Of a DNA stretch of 11,603 bases, positions 6,928 to 11,603 are shown one piece after another. The number at the start of each line of letters is the position of its first letter. Positions within the stretch are counted from its first letter, which is position 1. This DNA is from Planctomycetota bacterium (lineage in GTDB: Bacteria > Planctomycetota > Planctomycetia > Pirellulales > Pirellulaceae), in NCBI GenBank assembly GCA_024277285.1, contig JAJRVM010000142.1, positions 1 through 11,603 on the forward strand, read 5' to 3'. The translations under genes were made by a program, and so were the position numbers. The notes beneath the pieces were generated by a model, which was given only the letters and a program-made list of their open reading frames with translations, had not been told where the DNA came from and searched no databases.

Positions 6928-7537
6928 TTCGCGCCGATCGGCCAGCTCGCGTTAGCCTGGGTCGACAAGTACCTGGGCAAAGCGCGCCCCAAGCTGACCC
7001 GCGACTCGGCGTAGCGATTGTTGTTCGTCACCTCAACCGGGCGACAGGGCCGCAACCAAAACGAGCTGCCACTCGGTTACCTCTGGTCCGCTGCCGTTGA
7101 GCGCTTGCTTGCCAGCAGAGTACGAACTCGTGAGACGTTGCAACAAACTGCACAGCAACGATCTCTCGATGCGGGTGCGTCGTTACATGAACCAGGCGGG
7201 CGTGACCAAAAAGGGCGCGTGCCACCTGTTTCGCCACACGGCCGCGACCTTGATGCACTCGGCCGGTGCCGATATCCGCCACCTGCAGGCCATTCTGGGG
7301 CACGAGAGCCTGACGACCACGCAGATCTACACGCACGTATCGATCGATAAGCTCTGCGAGGTGCATGCCAACACGCACCCAGGACGGCTCACCCGCAAGG
7401 AACCCACCGAGCAAGTTCCCTCCGTTCCCTCCGTTCCAACGCCAACTCCATCGCAGCTCGCTCGCCCCTTGGCGGCCGCCAAGGGCTTTTTGAAGAGTGT
7501 GCTGCGACGCACTGTGGTACGACGCTCCGCGTCGTAA
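6928..7537 (+). pseudogene. Tyrosine recombinase/integrase remnant (C-terminal half)
   Basis: Recognisable homology starts at FAPIGQLALAWVDKYLGKARP (from 6928), the segment that normally follows the first catalytic Arg region. It meets TAG at 7012-7014 and continues in frame as RLLFVTSTG. It then changes frame between about 7045 and 7150, where extra sequence of roughly 100 bases seems to be present, and resumes as [23 protein letters not shown]. The catalytic core [39 protein letters not shown] is intact: HxxR, the LGH histidine and the nucleophilic Tyr (near 7328-7330). The N-terminal SAM-like domain and the first catalytic Arg are absent. After HPGRLTRK the tail is low complexity ([11 protein letters not shown]) and probably not native. 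The part from 7097 to 7537 may be annotated alone as a site-specific integrase. It cannot be active as it stands and marks an old integration event. Confidence 0.8.
7464..7491 (+). terminator. Terminator-like palindrome with T-run
   Basis: CCCTTGGCGGCCGCCAAGGG (7466-7485) is a perfect 20-base palindrome, followed by C and TTTTT (7487-7491). It lies inside the trailing low-complexity frame of the recombinase remnant, which supports the view that this tail is not a real coding end. Confidence 0.5.
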
Positions 7538-7644
7538 GCCCCGCCTAACGGCATCACTCTCCCTCACCGCACGGCGCACAAAGAGCGCCGTGCGTGTTGG
7601 AAGTGCCAACACAGGAAGCCCCTTGCCTGCTCGTCAGGCAGGGG
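7518..7644. repeat. Tandem series of four stem-loops
   Basis: TACGACGC-TCC-GCGTCGTA (7518-7536), CGCACGGCGC with loop ACAAAGA and GCGCCGTGCG (7568-7594, ten perfect pairs), GTGTTGG-AAGTG-CCAACAC (7594-7612) and CCCCTTGCCTG with CAGGCAGGGG (7619-7644, one bulge). They follow one another with little space. None has a T-run. The purpose is unknown; the spacing suggests a composite palindromic repeat rather than chance. Confidence 0.6.
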
Positions 7645-7689
7645 AACCAGTTTGGCAGGCTAATGCGCCCTCCCCGCAACCACGCTAAA

Positions 7690-7878
7690 GGCCGAGCAAG
7701 CAGTTCACCACCACACCGCCGCTTGAGCCGAGGCCGCATCAAGGCGAGCGTGGCCAATACGATGCGTGTGCGGACCGCGCTCGCCACCACCTGCGGCAGA
7801 TGGCCAAGGAAAGGGGTGTTTTCTCGCCCGATTTCGCTTGGCCTGTCGTCCGTCGATCGGGTACAATTCACCCACCGA
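7690..7878 (+). repeat. 189-bp direct repeat, copy 1
   Basis: It matches 11099-11287 without gaps. By hand count there are 13 mismatches, all in the second half; the first 83 bases are identical. Inside, GGCGAGCG (7743-7750) can pair with CGCTCGCC (7778-7785). Neither strand offers a convincing gene: the frames lack starts with ribosome sites and the second copy has a stop where the first does not. The conserved end GGGTACAATTCACCCACCGA contains a TACAAT that could be a -10 box. I treat it as a non-coding mobile repeat. Confidence 0.8.
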
Positions 7879-7897
7879 TCTTTGACATGACAAAAGT

Positions 7898-7923
7898 GCC
7901 TCGCGCGCCCCCGCGCGCGAGGC
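7898..7923. repeat. Strong GC hairpin
   Basis: An 11-pair perfect stem (arms 7898-7908 and 7913-7923, starting GCCTCGCGCG) has a four-C loop. It lies just after copy 1 of the 189-bp repeat. Flanks are A-rich to the right and CAAAA to the left, so on the minus strand it could be a weak terminator. Confidence 0.5.
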
Positions 7924-8061
7924 AAATAATAAGCGGTCCGACGGTCAGCAATCGCGCCAAACACCTGCCCCCGCAGGCTCCGATGCAGTGTTGTCACAAG
8001 GTCGTTTTAGATATTAGCTATGGCACCGGGGTTATAGCGCCGGGTTGAGGAGTTAGCAGAT

Positions 8062-8193
8062 GCGGTTAACCGCTATCCCAGAGGAGTATCCTGAAAAAGC
8101 GGGGTTGAATACCAGACATCACGTGTTGGGATAGTACGCTTGCATGACGCATTGTGAGTGCAGGAGACTTTTTCAGGATGCTCTGGCGGGATG
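8062..8193. mobile_element. MITE-like inverted-repeat element
   Basis: ATCCTGAAAAAG (8088-8099) is mirrored perfectly by CTTTTTCAGGAT (8168-8179). The arms continue outward imperfectly to ATCCC (8075-8079) on the left and GGGAT (8188-8192) on the right, so about 25 bases per arm. No open frame lies between. A palindrome GCGGTTAACCGC (8062-8073) borders it. It is either a miniature inverted-repeat element or the ends left by a deleted insertion sequence. I see no clear target duplication. Confidence 0.55.
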
Positions 8194-8225
8194 CGCGCTG
8201 AACGGTGGCGTTTGCATGATTCGTC

Positions 8226-8254
8226 CCAAGAACAAGAATAGGTGATGAACCTGA
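8226..8254 (+). repeat. 29-bp direct repeat, left copy (flanks Rpn gene)
   Basis: It begins CCAAGAACAAGAATAGGTG and ends TGAACCTGA. It matches 9694-9722 at 28 of 29 bases (A at 8245 against C at 9713). The two copies enclose the Rpn gene and its upstream region. Confidence 0.75.
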
Positions 8255-8499
8255 TTGCGAAGAAGGAGGACTGGCACACTTCTGCCGGGCGACTGGGCGG
8301 AATGGGCAAGGCGGCTTTGTCGCCTACTCGCAGCTCGCACTGTATGCCATATACGCGTCACGATTACTGCCGATCTGGCGTCACGTGTTGAGTCCAGCCT
8401 TCGCGACTGGACACCAAACGGTTCTCTACTCGCACACGAGTTGCTCGTGGGGAGATAAGCGAAGGGGCGTCGTTTTCACACGCCGTGCGAAGCGGCAAG

Positions 8500-8640
8500 C
8501 GATTGTCCATTGCAAATCGAGAATCGGTACGCGCCGCGGCACTGCGTGATCAATGCGGCGACGAGTGACCACGGCTTATGATTGGCCGACGGGTTTTGCG
8601 ACGAAACACGCGTTCGACCATGCAATGGCACGGTTCGTCC
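8500..8640. repeat. Diverged repeat, copy A
   Basis: It is collinear with about 10705-10845. Between 8540-8631 and 10744-10835 there are no gaps and 59 of 92 bases agree by hand count, with anchors CACTGCGTGAT and CATGCA(A/G)TGGCAC. Both copies read on the minus strand give short similar peptides (VPLH..TR..SQ, then ITQC), but neither is a supported gene. It may derive from a shared old coding or repeat sequence. Confidence 0.55.
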
Positions 8641-8675
8641 ACTGGTCGCCATCGCCTCTGACGATCGCGAGGTTA

Positions 8676-8705
8676 GTGGCACGGCTCCAGACCGTCGGGT
8701 AGAAT
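8676..8705 (+). promoter_or_regulatory. Possible sigma-70 promoter for the Rpn gene
   Basis: GTGGCA (8676-8681, four of six to TTGACA) is 18 bases before TAGAAT (8700-8705, five of six to TATAAT). This leaves a leader of about 45 bases before the ATG at 8759. The match is modest in a GC-rich genome. Confidence 0.3.
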
Positions 8706-8758
8706 GAAACCGTCGAACGTCTACGAGAATACGTAACTCAACCCACAAGGAAGCCGCC

Positions 8759-9685
8759 ATGGCAATGGGGATCAAACCGACGGTCGATTTTGCCTTCAAG
8801 AAGATCTTTGGCGTTCCACAAAGCCCGCAGTCCCTGCTCGGACTGCTCAATGCGATTCTCGCATTACCAGCGCCGATCACCGATGTCGAGATCCTCAATC
8901 CGTTCAGCTACCAGGACTTCGCGGATGACAAGCTGATCGTGCTGGATATCCGCGCCCGGGACGCGACGGGCCGATTGCTGAATATCGAGATGCAGGTCGC
9001 GGTTGTCAGCGGCTTGATGCAGCGGTTGGTCTACTATGCTTGCAGCCTTTTCGTTGACCAACTCGAATCGGGTTGCGGCTACCCCTCCCTGAAACCGGCC
9101 ATTTCGATATGTTTGTTGAGCAATCGGATTTTCAGGGACACGGAGGTCGCGCATCACCGGTTCCGATTCTGCGATCCGGAGCAAGGCCGGGAACTTGGCG
9201 ACATGGTTGAGGTACACACGGTCGAGTTGGTGAAGTATAATTTAGACGCGGCAACAATAAGCACGGCCAGTAAGATTGAGCAATGGGCATTCTTCTTCTT
9301 GTACGCGGACCGCTACGATTCCGAGCAACTGCGTCAGCTATTGCCTGGCGTGGAATTCGATCAAGCGATCACGGTCATCGAGAAGATATGTGAGAAGACG
9401 GAGGACCGAGCCATGTACGATCAGCGTGAGAAGGCGCTGCGTGACTACCAGTGGGGCCTGGATGGCGCGCGCCAAGAAGGTCTTGAAAAGGGTCTTGAAA
9501 AGGGTCGAGAAGAGGGTCGAGAAGAGGGTGAAGCTCGAGGGGTCTTGGTTGGGAGTATCGTTACGCTTCAGCGCATTGTGGGCGATCCGATAGCGGACGT
9601 CGACGAATTGAAAGAGCTTGATGCGGTCGAGCTGAATCGCGTCTGGGAGGACTTGCAAGAACGCCTTCGTTCACGAGGTCGCTAG
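8759..9685 (+). CDS. Rpn-family PD-(D/E)XK nuclease / putative transposase (RpnL-like), 308 aa
   Basis: Rpn proteins (PDDEXK_2 family) are DNA endonucleases. E. coli members promote RecA-independent recombination, and published work describes them as anti-phage toxins held by a C-terminal fragment made from the same gene. The N-terminus shows the family pattern PTVDFAFKKIFG (7-18), LLNAIL (29-34) and ILNPF (45-49), then the active site: Asp63 in KLIVLDIRARD and Glu77/Gln79 in NIEMQ, the D...ExQ form of the nuclease core. Residues about 190-238 are helical. Residues 241-256 are four 4-residue repeats (GLEK, GLEK, GREE, GREE), followed by a C-terminal helical domain to 308. The length is typical. 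The ATG at 8759 has AAGGA seven bases upstream; the second Met (codon 3) is less likely. No frame damage is visible. The gene stands alone between 29-bp direct repeats, with a terminator at 9863. Confidence 0.92.
   Translation: MAMGIKPTVDFAFKKIFGVPQSPQSLLGLLNAILALPAPITDVEILNPFSYQDFADDKLIVLDIRARDATGRLLNIEMQVAVVSGLMQRLVYYACSLFVDQLESGCGYPSLKPAISICLLSNRIFRDTEVAHHRFRFCDPEQGRELGDMVEVHTVELVKYNLDAATISTASKIEQWAFFFLYADRYDSEQLRQLLPGVEFDQAITVIEKICEKTEDRAMYDQREKALRDYQWGLDGARQEGLEKGLEKGREEGREEGEARGVLVGSIVTLQRIVGDPIADVDELKELDAVELNRVWEDLQERLRSRGR
9413..9685 (+). CDS. Candidate internal antitoxin RpnS-like product, 90 aa
   Basis: An in-frame ATG at 9413 (Met219 of the Rpn protein) has a perfect GGAGG (9400-9404) eight bases upstream, stronger than the site of the main start. 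The product MYDQREKALRDYQWGLDGAR... would carry the four-residue repeats and the C-terminal helical domain but not the nuclease core. In E. coli, Rpn genes are reported to make exactly such a separately translated C-terminal protein, which dimerises through a helix holding four-residue repeats and blocks the full-length toxin. The position, size, ribosome site and repeats all agree. Expression is not shown by sequence alone. Confidence 0.6.
   Translation: MYDQREKALRDYQWGLDGARQEGLEKGLEKGREEGREEGEARGVLVGSIVTLQRIVGDPIADVDELKELDAVELNRVWEDLQERLRSRGR
9479..9526 (+). repeat. Four in-frame 12-bp tandem repeats in the Rpn gene
   Basis: Two copies of GGTCTTGAAAAG (9479-9502) are followed by two copies of GGTCGAGAAGAG (9503-9526), then a degenerate fifth unit GGTGAAGCTCGA (9527-9538). 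The unit length is a multiple of three, so slippage would add or remove four residues without breaking the frame. The pairwise identity (1=2, 3=4) suggests recent duplication of units. Confidence 0.85.
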
Positions 9686-9693
9686 TGTCTGTT

Positions 9694-9722
9694 CCAAGAA
9701 CAAGAATAGGTGCTGAACCTGA
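9694..9722 (+). repeat. 29-bp direct repeat, right copy (flanks Rpn gene)
   Basis: It starts eight bases after the Rpn stop codon and matches 8226-8254 with one mismatch. With the left copy it brackets about 1.44 kb. The repeat could be a recombination scar, an element end, or a target recognised by the nuclease or a partner. Confidence 0.75.
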
Positions 9723-9862
9723 CCGTGTGCCATTCGAGAGCGCGCAGGGTGACCGGCAGGCGGGGGGAGTGGAGAAGAGCGAGAATCGCGAGTGACTCTA
9801 TATATTAGGGACAAGTAACGCGCGCGTTTTTCGGCTACGAGTGAGTCCAAGCGAGGGGGAAG

Positions 9863-9888
9863 ACGCCCGGAGTGGGCGTTTTTTTATT
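9863..9888 (+). terminator. Rho-independent terminator
   Basis: ACGCCC (9863-9868), loop GGAGT, GGGCGT (9874-9879), then six T's, A and TT. This is a clear intrinsic terminator on the plus strand, 178 bases after the Rpn stop, with no other plus-strand gene between, so it probably ends the Rpn transcript. Confidence 0.75.
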
Positions 9889-10015
9889 GCCGGGCGTGAA
9901 ACGCGGCGCGGGGCACGTCGAATGTGACAAGAACCGGTCATGCTGACGGCGTTGCGCGTCAGTCGAGGCGCACCGGTAGCGCGGTGGCATGCAAAACGCT
10001 TTGAAAACCGGTCGG

Positions 10016-10600
10016 TCATGCGTTTGGCTGCCCTTTCTGGTTTGAGCAAGGCGGTGCGATGCGTGTCACGACAGCGCAATCGCCTGCTGTTGGCGCCACC
10101 GGTGGGGGTGGATCTCGGCTCTGAACGGCGGCACTCTGTTGCTCCGGGCTGGATCTTTGCGGGCTGGGTCCTTGGGCCTGTCCCTCTTGAAAGTGCGACT
10201 GTCCGCGCACCGCCTCGAACCGCTCTTCGGCGCGCTGCCACCGACCGGCCAGGAAGATTTGCTCGTACGTGCGCACGCGGTAGGAGTTCGGCCAGGCGTC
10301 CAACGCCGCCGCCATGTCCTCCCACAGCATGTCCAACACCACCGGCACGGTCGGCCGATGCGTGCCGCAAAGGTGCGTGAGCTCGGCCTTGCAGACCGCA
10401 CAGTGCCGCGGCTTTTCACGCTCCTCGTCTTCCTGCTCGTCGCCCTCGGCGGTCTCGGGCACCACCGGCGCCACGCCCATCTGGCCGCGGATCAGCGCGA
10501 GGTTCTCGGTCCTCACGCGATAGCCCCAAAAACCGTATCTCCGTTTGTTATGAAAACCACTCGGCAGCATGTGCCCTTGGGAAGCGTTCGATGACGTCTG
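10016..10600 (-). pseudogene. IS91-like transposase, C-terminal remnant
   Basis: The minus frame reads HMLPSGFHNKRRYGFWGYRV then RTENLALIRGQMG, the pattern at the C-terminal side of the IS91-type HUH transposase domain (LP.GF..iRhYGfl..r.r...l). An acidic linker and a CAVC...C zinc-type motif follow. The upstream frame extends to 10882 but before residue His (10573) it is unrelated; in a neighbouring frame GTDVIERF (near 10585-10608) resembles the segment just before the homology, which implies a one-base frameshift there. The catalytic HUH and Tyr part is missing. The region after residue WEDMAAALDAW to the stop at 10016 is Pro/Gln rich and may not be native. IS91 elements move by rolling circle and can carry flanking DNA, which fits the mosaic around it. 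It is not active. Confidence 0.68.
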
Positions 10601-10609
10601 TGCCACTGC

Positions 10610-11000
10610 ACCGGCGCACGTTCGCCAAGGTGGCGGAAAACAGCGTCCTATGCAACGGTCATCCAAGTCGTCGCCGCTTCGGCGGCGCAGTGCGCGATGC
10701 CGACCGATTCTCCATCGCGATTGGGGACTCCCTTGGCGGCGCGCACTGCGTGATCCGTGTGGCGGCCCGTTGGTAACGTCTACCGATGGGCAACACACTT
10801 TGTGATGGAGAACGCGTCTGATCATGCAGTGGCACACGCATGACTTCCGCATAGCGCGACTCGCCGCGGAGCGGCGTACCACAGTGCGTCTCGATCATGG
10901 ACAAGCTTTCCTCTGCAAAGCCATCTATTGCCATCGCGCCGCCACAAAATGTAATGTGACACCGAGATGGCATCGTCCGAGTGGCACGGTGTTGCAGCGG
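10610..11000. repeat. Non-coding stretch with diverged repeat copy B (about 10705-10845)
   Basis: No gene is supported. The part near 10705-10845 is the partner of the diverged repeat at 8500-8640. The long minus frame that runs through it into the transposase remnant is accidental. The remainder (10850-11000) shows nothing I recognise. Confidence 0.5.
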
Positions 11001-11020
11001 GCGGCCCTGATAAGGGCCGC
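11001..11020. repeat. Perfect 8-bp hairpin
   Basis: GCGGCCCT-GATA-AGGGCCGC. It lies ten bases before the CCCAGGGT hairpin at 11031 and seems to belong to the same composite element. A shorter, weaker counterpart (GGCGGAGCCTTATA near 6681) precedes copy 1 at 6699. Confidence 0.55.
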
Positions 11021-11030
11021 GCTATGGAAG

Positions 11031-11075
11031 CCCAGGGTGCAGCGCAGTGGCGAAGCCACGAAGCGCAACCCTGGG
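11031..11075 (+). repeat. Stem-loop repeat, CCCAGGGT family, copy 2
   Basis: Outer arms CCCAGGGT (11031-11038) and ACCCTGGG (11068-11075), middle GCGC (11042-11045) with GCGC (11063-11066), and inner GTGGC (11047-11051) with GCCAC (11055-11059) around a GAA loop. It is a three-tier symmetric hairpin with the same outer arm as 6699-6749. Copy 2 of the 189-bp repeat starts 23 bases later. Confidence 0.7.
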
Positions 11076-11098
11076 TTAGTCAAAGACACCCAAGCAAC

Positions 11099-11287
11099 GG
11101 CCGAGCAAGCAGTTCACCACCACACCGCCGCTTGAGCCGAGGCCGCATCAAGGCGAGCGTGGCCAATACGATGCGTGTGCGAACAGCGCTCGCCACCACC
11201 TGTGGCAGATGACCAAGGAATGGGGTATTTTCTTGCCCGATTTCGCTTGGCCTGCTCCCCGCCGACCGGGTACAATTCACCCACCGA
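11099..11287 (+). repeat. 189-bp direct repeat, copy 2
   Basis: Partner of 7690-7878 at a constant offset of 3409. Changes are concentrated after base 84 of the repeat. The internal 8-bp stem remains possible. The two copies bound the segment with the MITE, the Rpn gene and the IS91 remnant, so recombination between them would delete or circularise about 3.4 kb. Confidence 0.8.
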
Positions 11288-11358
11288 CTGAGGTGCCGGG
11301 CGCGAGCAGCTAGCAACCGAGGGCAGCAATGCCACGGGCAAGAAGGACACGGACCGTT

Positions 11359-11467
11359 CTGTTCTTTTTTGCCCATCATTTTCTTTGCCCCCAAGGAGCA
11401 CCACCAGACGCGTCGTCCATGAGTGCAACGGGAGCGAAGGGCAAAGAAGATGACGGGCAAAGAACAG
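11359..11467. mobile_element. Inverted-repeat (MITE-like) element
   Basis: The left arm (11359-11390, starting CTGTTCTTTTTTGCCC) and right arm (11439-11467, ending GGGCAAAGAACAG) are inverted copies of about 30 bases. They differ by a three-base TTT indel and two substitutions by hand alignment. The 48-base centre has no frame of note. The arms each contain two TTTGCCC-type units. No transposase is encoded, so it is non-autonomous or a structural repeat. No evident target duplication. Confidence 0.6.
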
Positions 11468-11569
11468 CGCGGGGTGGAACGGCTTCCGATCAGGTGGCCG
11501 TTTGCCATGCTTCGAGCTAATCGCGCGAAAACTCGGGCCGAAAAGCGTCACGTCCGCGATGAACCGTTA

Positions 11570-11588
11570 CCGGCTGTTGAACAGCCGG
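11570..11588. repeat. Hairpin near the right edge
   Basis: CCGGCTGTT-G-AACAGCCGG, nine perfect pairs on paper, more realistically seven with a five-base loop. No T-run follows in the window. Its context is cut off by the edge. Confidence 0.5.
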
Positions 11589-11603
11589 CGCCCCCTCGTG
11601 CCC

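Noticed and set aside
7028..7612. Minus-strand open frame of 194 codons opposite the recombinase
   Set aside because: Arg/Gly/Ala-rich shadow of the plus-strand catalytic core; no motif.
7518..7644. CRISPR array or integron attC sites
   Set aside because: No repeated unit with spacers, and no core-site consensus or integron integrase; the stem-loops differ in sequence.
7554..7997. Minus-strand frames across the 189-bp repeat, also at 11080-11551
   Set aside because: Similar in both copies only because the DNA is repeated; they differ in extent, run through hairpins and lack ribosome sites.
8073..8309. Minus-strand open frame of 78 codons
   Set aside because: Starts at TTG without a ribosome site and runs through the inverted-repeat element.
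8476..8898. Minus-strand open frame overlapping the Rpn start
   Set aside because: Shadow of the Rpn N-terminus and of the diverged repeat.
9798..10370. Minus-strand open frame of 190 codons
   Set aside because: Arg/Ala-rich, crosses the terminator at 9863, and overlaps the IS91-like frame that has recognisable motifs.

Overview
This is a GC-rich chromosomal accessory region, most likely from a Planctomycetota bacterium of the Pirellulales type. The lineage is an inference from the style of the RHS/YD-repeat protein at the left edge and from the many small palindromic intergenic elements. No rRNA, tRNA or other taxonomic marker is present.

Layout, left to right. (1) Positions 1-1338, minus strand: the 5' part of an RHS/YD-repeat surface protein that runs off the left edge, with a probable frameshift just after its best start. 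(2) A divergent intergenic region of about 400 bp whose right half can fold into competing hairpins, then a 254-residue plus-strand gene (1752-2516) of a helical family common on phages and mobile elements. (3) Positions 2700-6323, minus strand: one reading frame of 1207 codons for a tandem superfamily-1 helicase, with a UPF1/DNA2-like motor followed by a UvrD/Rep-like motor. It is interrupted only by two in-frame nonsense codons, one directly before the first Walker A motif, and it has no frameshift. (4) Positions about 6690-7650: stem-loop repeats around the 3' half of a dead tyrosine recombinase. (5) Positions 7690-11287: a segment bounded by a 189-bp direct repeat. It holds a MITE-like inverted repeat, an intact Rpn-family PD-(D/E)XK nuclease gene (8759-9685) flanked by its own 29-bp direct repeats, a rho-independent terminator, and the C-terminal remnant of an IS91-like transposase (minus strand, near 10016-10600). 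(6) To the right edge: a further inverted-repeat element (11359-11467) and a terminal hairpin.

Only the Rpn gene and the 254-residue gene look fully intact. The Rpn gene carries an in-frame internal ATG behind a perfect GGAGG, just ahead of four 12-bp repeats encoding GLEK/GREE units. This matches the published gene-within-a-gene Rpn toxin/antitoxin (RpnL/RpnS) anti-phage design and is the best candidate here for an active system. The tandem helicase is the most unusual protein architecture, but it appears recently inactivated. The region as a whole reads as a small defence and mobile-element graveyard with repeated rearrangement.
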